From Gnetum montanum (Eukaryota; Streptophyta; Gnetopsida; Gnetales; Gnetaceae): a stretch of DNA of 64,000 nucleotides. Positions within the stretch are counted from its first letter, which is position 1. The number at the start of each line of letters is the position of its first letter. Below the pieces are notes generated by a model. That model saw only the letters and a program-made list of their open reading frames with translations. It did not search any database and was not told the DNA's origin. The stretch spans positions 129,743-193,742 of the forward strand of contig MNCI01015850.1 of the NCBI GenBank assembly GCA_015680685.1. Reading direction: 5' to 3'. The position numbers were made by a program, and so were the translations under genes. Below, one piece after another: positions 11,341 to 23,001 of the stretch.

Positions 11341-14300
11341 ATGATGTTAACTCATGCTGTTTTTGATTAGATCAAGGCTGGAAATCTTCCCACGAAAAGA
11401 TCTAACCCATGAATTCCTCTCATTTACTTACAAATCTCTACTAATGAGCCATTCAAGGCTCTTCTTAATTCTAGTTCTTTTTTCAATCTCATCTCCCATG
11501 ACATGTGCAAAGCCTAGAGCCTACCACCTCTCAAAAAGAGCAACATCCATTTAGAATTGACAACTCAGTCAATCACTATTCTCGTAGGATTAGTGAAGGA
11601 CATTGTGATCATAGTTTGTGGATGGTCCTATCCTACCAATTTTTTGGTGATCAAGATGGAAAATTTCAAAGGTAACTTCCCCATCATTATGGAAAGAGCA
11701 TGGTTAGGCATAGTTGATGCATGAATGGATATTAGGAACCTCTTCTTGGAAATATTCAAGGAAATGAATTTGGAAGGTTGGAGAAGAAGCATATTCCATG
11801 CATCACATAAAATAACAATGGGTGCAACTGTGTGCAAAATATCTAGTCCATCAAAAGTACATACATTAAAGCATGTAATCAGTGTGCTCAAGACACAAAT
11901 ATCCAAAGGTTCCTATACATAGCATCCACAAAATAGAAGGGCACCTAGTGGCTGATAGCTAACTCAAATGGAAGCACACTATGCATGGAACCTACTAAGA
12001 GCTTGACATGTGCTTATGTCAAATGCATGGATGAACTTGAGCAAGTTCATAACCAACTCTCCAATGATGAAGATGATGATACCTATTAGGGAGAGTTGGA
12101 AATCCCTGATAATTTCAAGTAGAAGTCCCTAGAGTTAAAAATTCTACCAACCAAGATGAAATATACATTTTTAAATAATGGAATGCAAATCTTGCTCCTA
12201 GACAAAAAGATAAGTTATTTTAGATAGTCAATAAATGGCTAACTACCTTTACTTAGTCATATCCTAAGCTAACTAGAATTGATTCAAGGATATGCTAGCA
12301 TTGCATTTACACCAACCCAATCATAAAGCCAAGAAGGCAACTACAGAGGCAACTAAACCCCATATTGAAGTAGATCATCAAGAAGGAAATAGAACAACTC
12401 CTCAAGGTGTGGTTCATCTATCCCATCACGAATAGTAAGTGGGTTAGCCCACTTGTAATTATGCCAATGAAAGGTGGTAAGTGGTGGCTTTGCATTGACA
12501 TTAGGCTATTGAATATGGCAACATTTAAAGATTACGTCCCATTGCCATTTGTGGACCAAGTGTTGGACACTATCTCTTGGCATTGCTATTATAGCTTCTT
12601 GGATGGTTCTAGTAGCTATAACCAAATCCAAATTGTGCTAGAAGATCAAGTCAAGATAACATTCCAGAGTTCCTAAGGGACTTTTTCATATTGTAAGATG
12701 TCATTTGATCTATGTAATTCCCCTACGACATTTCAACAACTAATCCTTAGTATTTTCCAATAGCAAATTGGTAGCAAGGTAGAAGTCTTCATGGTTGACT
12801 TCTCTACCTATGAGGTTATATTTGAGCAAGCCTTGGATCACCTTAACTAAGTACTGAAGAGAAGTGTTGAAAAGATTCATAGATAGATTCTCTAAGATCG
12901 CAAATTAATGGTCCAATAAAGCATAGTATTGGAGCATAGAATTACTTAGGTAGGGATTGAGGTAGACCTACAAAAAATAAGGGTCATCCAAGAAATCACA
13001 TGCTAGCCAGAGATAGTTAAAGATGTCTAATCATTTCTTGGACATACAACCTACTACCAACGATTCATAGATAGATTCTCTAAGATCGCAAAGATATTTT
13101 TCAAGCTTACAAAGAAATATGCTCCATTCATTTGGACCAAGGAGTGTGACCATGCATTCCAATAGTTGAAGGAAAAACTTGTAGAGACTCCATTTCTATG
13201 GGCACTAGACTAGTTAAGACCATTACACATAATGATAGATGCATCTAGTTATGCTTTGGATGTCATGCTTATGTAGTTAGACGATAAGAAACATTCATAT
13301 TACATCCACTACACAAGCTAAAGCATTGTGGATGCATAGTTAAATTACACCACAATTGAGAAAGGACTGATGGTAGTGGTATATGCTCTCAAAAAGTTCA
13401 AGCACTATGTGCTTGAATACAAAGTATTTATGCACACATATCATAGTGCCATATAAATCCTAATGAATAAGCCAACGGTGAATCCCTATATCATATGATG
13501 GCTCATGATCTTGTAGAAATTCAATCTCGCAATGATTGATTAGAAAGCAACTAAGAATGTGATCACTAACCACCTCTCTCAGTTAAGATGGGATAACAAA
13601 GAGGAGGAGAGCCCACTCTCTGATCAATTTTCATACAAACTCCTTTTTACAGGAGCAATCAATGATTAAGTGCCCATAGAAAGAAAATTGTAAAATGACA
13701 TTCTCACCTAACTTCTCACTCAGGAGATGCCACAAGGTCTAGACTTTAGAAGGAAATCATAGTTTTATCATTTGGAAAAGTACTTCATGGAAATCAATGG
13801 ATACCTCTACAAGGTGTGTGCTAGTGGCTTGGCTCGTTGGTGTGTCCCTGATGTAGAACAACTACGTGTTCTCTAAGATACTCACAAAGGCCCTTGTAGA
13901 GGCCACTATGAAGGGAGATGCATGGCCATAAAATCCCTAATGAAACGATACTATTGGCCTACAATCTTTATGGATGTCCACCAGTTTGTCCAATCTTATG
14001 AATGCTACCAAAGAGATGGTGGGATGACTACTCAAATGGAGGATCCTCAATAGTGGATTCAACTAATTTAGCCCTTTGACATATGGAACATAGACTTTAT
14101 GGGTCCCATCACACCCATGTCCAATAAAAAGGTATATATCATCATAGTAGTTGAGTACTCCATCAAATCAGTAGAAGCAACAATCATCACCAATTGTACA
14201 TCATCCACTACTACTAGATTTGTACAAAAAAAATTTGTAAATAGGTTTGGGATGCCACATGCATTGAGTTTTGACAATGGAAATCACTTTATAGGTGCCA

Positions 14301-15033
14301 CCTTTCAAAAACATATGCAACTCTTAGGGGTTAAACATAACTGAATAACATCCTATCACCCCCAATCCAACAGTCAAGAAGAGGTAACTAACAAGGAGAT
14401 TACAAAGATTCTAACAAGAACCATAAGAAAATATAGAAAATACTAAAGCACAAAACTCATTGATGCCCTTTTGGCATACTTCTCAACATGAAAACTTCCT
14501 ATTGTATACTCTCCCTACAAACTAGTTTATGAAAAACTTCCAATACTCTTGATTCAATCCAAGCTTTGTACACTCTCAATAGCCTATGAGCTATACCTTG
14601 ACCTATGTCTAACATAAAGAGAAAGATTAATCAACCTGAATGTACTAGATGAAAATCAATTAGTGGCCTTACCTTTGAATAAATTGCACAAGGCATTCAA
14701 CAAGCAACATCATGACCTTAAAATATAGAAAGTAAAACCTCAACTAGGAGATAAGGTTCTCTATTGGAATCCCACACACATGCCCCACAAAGTTTTAAAA
14801 ATTGTGGGAGGAATCTTATATAATTGATCAAATCTTTCCTTCTAGGACCATGTTAATCTACAAACCTGAGAGCCCAAATAAAAAGAAGTTCATCAACATC
14901 CAACAAGTAAAGCTTTTCCATGAGCCCAAGCAAGCCAATGCAGCAAATACCTTAGCAAATGGACATCCATGTTCAATTTTTCGGATCTCATCCTTCCAAC
15001 CTAGTCATGGGGGAGATGATCACCCATACTAAT
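11341..15033 (+). pseudogene. Pol of element A (PR-RT-RNaseH-IN), degenerate
   Basis: Polyprotein for processing, reverse transcription and integration. PR: PLIYLQIS then ALLNSSSFFNLIS (near 11415-11500), with Asn where the catalytic Asp should be. RT: WWLCIDIRLLNMATFKDYVP (near 12480) through CYYSFLDGSSSYNQIQI. The YxDD-type motif has become FMVDF (near 12788). RNase H: LNYTTIEKGLMVVVYALKKF (near 13340). IN: HHCC region 13870-14030, core WNIDFMGPITPMSN (14088), FDNGNHF (14270), PQSNSQEEVTNKE (14361), so D, D and E all remain. C-terminus near 14740 (GDKVLYWNPTHMP). Many stops, mostly TAG, and frame changes: dead. Confidence 0.85.
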
Positions 15034-17021
15034 CACACACATGGATCCTCAATTTTCACCCTTTTTTCACCTTTTTGTTTTATACATTTTTGTATTAGAC
15101 TTTGTTGATTTTTATCCATTTTCTTGATTTTTATTTTACAACATCATTAGTGTGTTTTATCTTTCTTCAATATTTTATATTTTTTATATACTTTATTTTA
15201 TTTTTATGTATGACTTCTCACTATTTTGCTAATAAAAGTGCTTTATTACTGCATGACACAATGTCACTATTGTTATTTACTAATGATGATTTGTGCTTAA
15301 TGTCATGATTTGTCAGTATATGGTTTCTATTTTTGAATTATGACATTTGATAACTATAACATGGTTTATTTTTCATGGAATAGGTAGTGAGTCCACATCA
15401 TCCACCAATCCACAAACTCTATGGTTTTCCTTATTTTTGAATTTTGAGGTTCCTTTCATTAAAGAAACTTTTATAACTTGGTGACTTTTCAAAGGTTTGT
15501 ATAGGGTGTGACTTTAAGGGGACTCAATACTCTTTGTACTCTTATACTTGCTTGAGTGCTTGGATGTTTTTCATAGACTACTTACCATTCCATGTCAACC
15601 ACTACATGAAGTTAAATAAAGTATTTGCATGGTGTGATTCCTATTCAAAAAGAAAAAAACATAATGGGAATTCAAAGCACACTCCTTAGACAAATAAATG
15701 GGCTACAAGCACTGGTTATGGGATTATAAAGACATGTTACCTATGCCTAAATGTCTCCTCTAAATAAGGCCCTCTCTCACTTCCTAATTCTCTTTTCTTC
15801 TCTTTATGGAATGATGATTCTTTTGTGGGAGCACTCTTGTGTCTCGAGGAGGTTGATCAGTCTTGGAGTGGCAATGCAAAGTCACCGAAAGAGGCTAGTT
15901 TTGGTCTGGACTAAGGATGGATTTTCTTAGGTCATTTTAAACACAAATTCCACAAGGGACTTCTTATGACCTCAATTCAAGATTCCATTCCACCTTCTTA
16001 ATCATCCATCTATGATACCATAACTCAACTCACTGCCAATTTTTGTGTTATGCTCGATGTCTTAGTTTGATATTTTGGAATTCTTAGATAGATTCTTCTG
16101 GGTTGTTCCTTAACTTTTCATGACCATTAAATTGACTGTGGGGCCCATGGACTTCTTAGCTGAGATTATGCAAGGGAAAAAAGCACATGTGCCTGCTATG
16201 GTGAGGACCCTTACATATCTCTTAGTTTGGATAGTTAAGTCCCTTATCTTAGACATCGCTACAATCCTATCTTTGATATATTTCATTATGTATCCTGCTC
16301 TGTGCTCCTTGAACTCTCATTAAATTCATTCTCTAAACCATTTTCTCAAATTTTTTAATTTTCTGAGCTTCAACATCCTCTTCTACTATTTTTATCATGT
16401 TTGTAACTTTTTGGGCATCCATTTGATTCCAATTTCACTCAAAAACTCCTTATATTTTCAATATTTTACCAAAGTCAATGCAAGTCAACAAAAGTCAATG
16501 GTGATCTACAACCACGTTGACTAGGCCTAGTTGACACAGCCAACCCTGACAACTAGGCCTAGTCAAAACAAGCTAAAAACTCGATATATACTACCACATA
16601 CTTTGCAATTTTTTGTCATTTTCTTCATAACAAGAAGGGAGTTTTTGCCATTTTTTAGAGTCCATAACTTTCCAACCAGTTTTTCCAAATCACTCTATTC
16701 TTTTATCCTGTAGCTACTAGAGGTAAGATCTTCATCATGAGGGCCAAAAACCTTAAGGTTTCTAATGAAATTTTTTGACAATTTTTCTAACTTCTCTAAA
16801 GGGTTAATGAATACCATGATATGAAACCATCAATTTTTTAGAGTTAACCCTTCCAAAATCCTCCAAAATTACTTATTAACATTAAAACACATAAAATTAT
16901 GATTAAAATTTCTTAAATCAACCATAATCACAACTTAGCCAAGTGTAACTATTTCAAGGAGATAAGTTATCCCAATTGTTTCATGTTACACAACAATTGC
17001 TAAACCGTAGTCATGTTGTTA
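15034..17021 (+). other. Non-coding section between pol and ORF3 of element A
   Basis: T-rich stretches alternate with blocks that recur in B, D and F. 15490-15775 holds the most conserved block (listed separately). A second lies at 16138-16215 (GGGGCCCATGGACTTCTTAG, then AAAGCACATGTGCCTGCTATG). No coding frame is conserved among copies. It probably serves as intron or leader for an ORF3 message (inference). Confidence 0.6.
15625..15775 (+). other. Conserved non-coding block, copy in element A
   Basis: GGGAATTCAAAGCACACT, GGGCTACAAGCACTGG, then AGACATGTTACC and CCTCTAAATAAGGCC. The same ordered words occur in F (21585-21772), D (61970-62117) and, reversed, B (30625-30770). Flanking sequence in these copies is far more diverged. 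Confidence 0.8.
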
Positions 17022-17030
17022 TTATAGATG
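17022..17030 (+). promoter_or_regulatory. Putative 3' splice site directly before the ORF3 ATG (element A)
   Basis: TTGTTATTATAG followed at once by ATGG. The corresponding sites in B (29845-29870) and D (62930-62959) read TGTGTTGTGTGTGCAG then ATG, a much better acceptor; F has TTGTGATTATAG then ATGG at 23002. Conservation of AG-ATG in four copies supports a spliced subgenomic message. No donor was identified. Confidence 0.6.
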
Positions 17031-19905
17031 GTGCAAAGACGGAAATGACCACAAGAAGGATGACCATCGCAACCAAGGAAGAAATAGCCTAGAACTAAAA
17101 GGGGCCAACAAGAATAGGCCCAGGATTAGCAAGAAGAAACCCATGTAATGGGACCTTTCAAGAGAAGCTCGAAGTGGAATCTATTCGATAGATTCTCGAA
17201 GAAGAAGTTGCAACAAAACAATCACAGCATGGGGAAGCACCAAGATCCATATCAAGGCTTGAAGTCACACTAACATAAGCCTATCTCAACACCATCAGGC
17301 TCCATGAAATCCAACTCTTAGTTCTCCAAGAATTGAACTTTGGGCCATTTTTAAAGCATGCTCTAGCAAACATGAAAACATGATTGTAAATCTCTCCCAT
17401 GTGGCCAATCATCACTTCTAGTGAGGAGTGGTATATGGGAGATACATACATCTTCTAGAACAATAGAAGGGTAGGCTCCATAGTGAAGGTCAAGAACATC
17501 TAGGTGTCCTACTCAGCTAAAATTATCACACAAGTTCTTGAGTTGCCTAATCTTGGAACACAATTGGCAAAGATGTCTACAAAAGCTAATCCTAAGGCCA
17601 AAAAGGAGTGGACCCAATGGTGTTATGAGGTTGACTATAAGAAATTCAGTGTGCTCATACTGGCAGAACATGTATACTTCAAGATAGTAGCCTATCACCT
17701 CAATTAGATGGTGAGGCCCAACAAGGTGACTACCTTTTTTACCTGAGCATGCATCGCGCTAAGCAGGATATTTTTGGTAAACCTTCACAATTGATCTATT
17801 TAGAGATCAATAAGTGCTTTAAAGAGAATAAATGTGGAAATAAAACCCTACCTTTTCCATGCCTCATCGAAAAGCTTTACAAAATGGCAAGGATTATCCA
17901 CTATGCAAATGACATGATCAAGCATTCTCCTATAGCTTCATGATTTGAAATGATGAAGGACAAGACACCTACTATGTCTAAAGAAGAGAAGTAGCAACCA
18001 CCACCTCCACCAACTACTTTAAAAACAACACTGGAGGCCTATATAGCCATTAAGTGATTACATGAAATTTGAGAACAACTCTTGTGTGAGTAGGAGCAAT
18101 GTGTAGGAATGAGTGGAAAAGACCCATCTATATATCAACCTATGATGAGTCACCTTAATGAGGTGGCTCAGACAATTAGTAAGATGGAAAGAGGTGGACT
18201 AATATTCCTTTTCCAAAAAAATGTAGTTTCTCATGAGATCAAATCCTAGTGCCCATGAGGTGATGGTGTCTTTATCTCAACACCATTTATTCCTAGAAAT
18301 CTATAAGAATGTCACCTCCATTTTGATGTGCTTAGAGAAGGGTGAGTAAGCAACTGTATTGGTGATGCAGCATCAAGGGTAAGAGACTACTACTAAAGTA
18401 GTTGTTGATCAAATCATAGAAGCATTTAACACACCTATGATATTTGTACTAGACATATCTACACTTCAAGACATGTAGATGTTTGTAAGCATGGTTAGTG
18501 AAAAATTGAATGCAGCCTAGCACAAAGAGTTGTTGGACTAATTGGTGGAAACTAAGCAATCAATTCCAAATATCTTTAATTTTCTAAACAACATTATTGT
18601 AACCCAATCAAAGTTGTTGGAAGTAAAGGAAAAATGCATCATTTTGGAAGAACAACTTGAAATGGATCAAGCACAAAGGCAACACTTGGCCATGGAAGTT
18701 GCCAAATTACATGCCCATTTTCTTGATCCTACACTCCTCAACCTATCAATAACCAGAGATGAAGCTTTTTAGTAGCTTCAATAATGATTAAAACAAGCTG
18801 AGGAGGAAATGGTGATGACCATCTTCAACTAGTCCATAGCAAAAGCAAAAATTTACTTAGTTCAAAAAGACTTGCTTCAAATGTGCCAAGAAAATAAATT
18901 ACTAACTACAAAAAATCATTGCATGTGCAATGTTCATGCACAAAAATAATAGATACAAGAATTCATTCATTAACAATAAGAGCAACTCACTAGGGTAAAG
19001 ACAGAATTAAGGAAATTGGCTACAGAGAATTAGAATCTGTCTATGGAGAAAGTTTGAGCCTTACGCCAAAAATCTACCATTGAGATTACTACCTGGAAAA
19101 ATGAGGCTCTCAAATTTGAAAGACTCAAGAATTACTATAGAGATCAGGTTGGCCTATAGAAGGAAGTAAATGAGAAGCATATTCAAATGGCTAAGGAAAA
19201 AGTAAATGAGGTCATCCAACAACTTTAGTGAGGAAGAGAGGTATGGCAGCCCATCATTGATGGAATAGATGTCTATAATAGAGCAGAGATCCATTTGAAT
19301 GAGTTGAAAATTGAAGAAATGATAGAGTATATGGAATTGGCCAATCTTTTCTATGAAAACCTAATGATGCTAATCGTTAGATGGTCATGGTCAAAACTTA
19401 AAAAGTAGGTGGCTAGCTTATACTTGCTATACAAGGTTGAGTTCAAGCACCATAAGGACACCAAGCAAAAGCTTGAGATGACAAATGCTAAACTCAAAGT
19501 TCTAAGGTCATGATTCACTAATCATTGATCAAATGAGAAGAACTTGACTAAGAGAATGAATGATTACTAGGAGGTAAAAGATGCAATTAGAGCATTTGAC
19601 ATCATCAAGGGCAAATAATTCACTACCTAGTTCATCAATGTTAAGGAGCTATTCCCAGCAATTCCTTGTCCTTGGGATGTGCCCATTTTATCCCACATTA
19701 ATGAAGCTATGTGGATCATGCATGATCCTAGGAGTAAGGAGGATAAAATGAAAGCCTTGCTAGATTCTTTTCACTTCCTGCTAGAAGTTGTAGCAATAGT
19801 AGAATAGCCACAATTACCTTAGCCATTACACATGCTTGAAGCTAGTGAAGGTCCTTCAAAGCCTAAAGAACCTTCACTGCCTAGGACTATTTGATCTTCT
19901 CCACT
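17028..19905 (+). pseudogene. ORF3 of element A: degenerate coiled-coil protein after pol
   Basis: Product not recognised. It is in the place where Athila-type elements may have an extra, env-like ORF. Readable pieces: SYSAKIITQVLELPNLG, then KKEWTQWCYEVDYKKF and LAEHVYFKIVAYHLN (17504-17707); SKLLEVKEKCIILEEQLEMD through HLAMEVAKLHAHFLDP (18542-18772). A long Lys/Glu/Gln/Leu-rich part reaches about 19620 and looks like coiled coil. I saw no signal peptide or transmembrane segment, so env-like function is unsupported. The F copy (23002-24708) aligns with it, including VLDISTLQDM against MLDVVILRDM. Several dozen stops; not functional. Confidence 0.6.
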
Positions 19906-20109
19906 ACCTTCATGTCATCAATGGAAGTGCTATCTAAATTTTGCAAAGTCATGTCATTGTGTTTAATTTTGTGTTATGAACACCACAAATTTTTGTAATG
20001 TGTTGATATATATACTTAGGCACTTAGTTTTGTATAGTTAGTTTGTTTTGTTAAGAGTTAGTCAATAATCCCATACCTCTTTAATTTTATAAAATAATTC
20101 AAGGATGAG

Positions 20110-20131
20110 TTTTCATTTAGTCATGGTGGTA
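20110..20131 (+). promoter_or_regulatory. Decayed polypurine tract of element A
   Basis: AGTCATGGTGGTA lies where D has CATGGGGGTG (63336-63345), immediately before the LTR. Only part of the G run remains. Confidence 0.6.
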
Positions 20132-20980
20132 TCATAAGTTGTAGTTGGCTACATCAATGAGGCCCTATTGACTAGGCCCCTTTGATGTAGGATCTATTCT
20201 TGCCTATAAATACACACTCACCAGCTACATCTATGGTAAAAAATTCATAGTAGTATAAGAGCTCTTATAGTTTTTTCATTCGAAAATTAGAATATTTTCT
20301 TGAGTGCCTGCAATAGGAGTCATTGAGTGTATAGATCTTTATTCGAGCATTGTTGTACCTAAGCATGATAGTATGTATGACAATAAAGATGAGCTTCTTG
20401 ATAAACCTTGTAACATTCTAGATAGTTTAGATGTTTTTTTCCTACATTTAATGTTTTTAGTTATTTATTTAATGTTTTTTAGTAATTAAGCTAATTAAGA
20501 AAGAGAAGCTTGATAGATTAAATACACAAGTACAACTGCTTTGAGTGCAACACATATTCACTTGGTAATCCTAGTAGTGTTATTGCTTGATACATCCAGT
20601 AGCATAGCACTTGGTAACCCAGCAGTGGATATGTGGGTTTAGGACATGTACAAAAAGTGGGACTAGATGCTTATGTTATGACTAGTTAGAGATTAGTTAG
20701 TTAGTTAAATCAAATTAGTCGTTAAATTACTTTTTCTCTCTCTCTTCAAGCTCCAAAGAACATAAAACATAAAATGATAAAAATCATATGCCTAAATTAC
20801 ACTTAACCATACATTTGTACTTCATAAGTGTAATTAGGAAGACAATGAATGACCATTAGGATAAAATTTACTTCCTAGAAGACTACTGCACCAGAAACTA
20901 GAGAGTTCGTGGAATTTGACTAGATCACACATGAGCACTCTATGATTCATATGGTTAGGGGTACCCTTCACTGCTCATCA
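20132..20980 (+). repeat. 3' LTR of element A
   Basis: 849 bp. It opens TCATAAG, a mutated TGATGAG, and ends CTGCTCATCA. It includes CCTATAAATA (near 20200) and the AATAAA region near 20385. It matches 6866-7728 along its length with scattered substitutions. Confidence 0.9.
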
Positions 20981-20985
20981 TTAGT
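20981..20985. repeat. Right target-site duplication of element A (TTAGT)
   Basis: Identical to 6861-6865. Confidence 0.9.
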
Positions 20986-21584
20986 TCTTGTCCTAGTTAT
21001 GAGTTTAGTCATGGGTAAGATCTCCCATATTAAAACCAACAACTAATAAGTACTTTTTCATTTTTTGTTTGACACTATTCTTCATAGGTTTCTCATTTCC
21101 TTAAATACTTTTCAATTTTTTCTATATTTACTTTATGTTTTTTTTGTTTTTCTTAAATTTTTCTCCTTTTTCTTTATTGCCACTAGGACTTCATGTAGCT
21201 ATAGTTGTTAATTAATGGTGGTTTATACTTTATAATGTTATTTGATTATGAATGTCTAGATTCTATCTTTGAATTTTGATGTTAATAACTAAAGACATGA
21301 TTCCTTTTCATGATAATAGGTAGTGAGTCCATGTCATCCATTAATCCACATAACTCTATGGTGTTCCTTTGTTTTGAAAATATGAGGTCCCTTCTTAAAT
21401 GAAACTTATAATGAACTTGTGACCTTAATTATTTTGAAACTTGGGATGGATTAAATGGATAGACAATGATGTGAATTCAAGGGGATTTAATACTTTTTTA
21501 TACTTGCCTATCTTCTAGGGTGCATCTATATCTTCATAGGTCCTTTGCAATTCCTATGTTGATCAATAACAAGAAGCTAAGTCT

Positions 21585-21772
21585 TTGCATGGTGTGGTTT
21601 GCATTAAAAATAAAAATAGAAAATGAAAAAAAAAGAGAAAAAGATAATAATAATGGAAATTCAAAGCACATCCCTTAAACTCAATAACGGGCTACAAGCA
21701 CTAGTTATGGAGCTAGAAAAATAGGTTATCCATGCCTGAAGGCATCCCTCTAACTAAGGCCCCTCTCACTTC
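21585..21772 (+). other. Conserved non-coding block, copy in element F
   Basis: GTCTTTGCATGGTGTGG, GGAAATTCAAAGCACA, GGGCTACAAGCACTAG, GTTATCCATGCCTGAAGG and CCTCTAACTAAGGCCCC, in the same order as in A, B and D. An A-rich insertion (21608-21652) sits between the first two words. Confidence 0.8.
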
Positions 21773-23001
21773 TTGGTTCTCTTTTCTTCTTTCTTTGGAA
21801 TGATGATTAATCTGTGAGGATATTCTTGCACCTTGGAGGATAGACTAGTTTAAGAGTGTTAAAGAAAAGTCATTGAAAGTGGTTGGTATTAATTCAAGCT
21901 AAGGATTCATTTTATTAGATCATATTAACCACATAGTCCGTATGGGATTTCATGGGATCATGATATGGGACTCCATTCCACACTCTCTCATCCACCTATG
22001 CTCTCGATCACTCACCTAACTACCTTTTTCATGTTTGTTTCAATGTCTTTGTTTGATACTTTCAAAGTTCTCTAATGGTTTCTTTAGTGATTTGGTCCTC
22101 AACTAACCTCAACCATTAATCATCCATGGGGTCCATGGACTTCTTGGTTTGAGGGCATGCAAGGGCATCAAGGGCATGAGCCTGTTATGGGGAGAACCCA
22201 CTTGCATACTCCTTAGTTGGATTGGTTAAGTTCATCATCTCTTGGGCATTTTTTCTTTCAAATATTCTACATTCCACATCGATCCCAACCAATTTTTCAC
22301 TCCTTAGCTAAGTTTCTCCTAATTAAATATCCGTTTTGTGCATATTCTTACCCTCTTCAAGCATTCCATCATGTTGTTGTCTTTTCTAGCTTCCTATGGA
22401 CTTCAATTTTATGTGAAAACTTTTTCTTTTTTCTACATGTTTAATGGTGAAAAATTTTGACCTATGGTTGCATCGATGGAACCACATCAACACAACTCAA
22501 TGTAACCCCATCAACATAGCTCAACATGATCCCATCAATGCAACACTATAAGTCGACATATACTGTGAACACTTAGTGAATTCTTTGCCATTTTGTTTTA
22601 AATGAGGAAGGATTTTTTGCTATTTTTAGAGCGTAGAACCTTCCAAAGCCCATAACGTTCACAACACTTCTCTGATTAACCCCATTCTTCATTCCTATAA
22701 CTATTGGAGGTGATCTTTATGTCATGGGGGCCACAAACCTTAGGTTTCTAATGAAATTCTTTTTTTGATAATTTTCTAATTTCCACAAGGCTTAAATAAT
22801 AAAATAATATTAAAATCACTAATTCGTGAGAGTTAAACCTTTCCAATGAACTCTGGTAGCCATCTACGTAAAATAATGTTAACATAATCAATCTACCATA
22901 ATCATGACATAGTTGAAGTGTAATAGATCAAAAGAGATAAGGTATCCAAGTGCTCTATGTTACACATCAAATGCTAATGTCTGATCATGTTGTGATTATA
23001 G

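Larger units (their letters stand above)
6866..20980 (+). mobile_element. Element A: 14.1-kb Athila-like gypsy retrotransposon with ORF3
   Basis: The full structure is present: 5' LTR (6866-7728), tRNA-Asp type PBS (7730), gag (7879 on), pol with PR-RT-RNaseH-IN (11341-15033), a long non-coding section, a splice-acceptor-like AG before an ATG (17026-17030), a degenerate third ORF (17028-19905), a polypurine remnant and the 3' LTR (20132-20980). A perfect TTAGT duplication flanks it. All coding parts hold many stops, most of them TAG. A solo LTR of the same family in the opposite direction splits gag. PBS type and the post-pol ORF suggest the Athila lineage; this is inferred from motifs, without a tree. 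Confidence 0.9.

Noticed and set aside
17028-19905. ORF3 as a retroviral-type envelope gene
   Set aside because: No signal peptide, membrane anchor or cleavage-site pattern was visible; the text looks like coiled coil.
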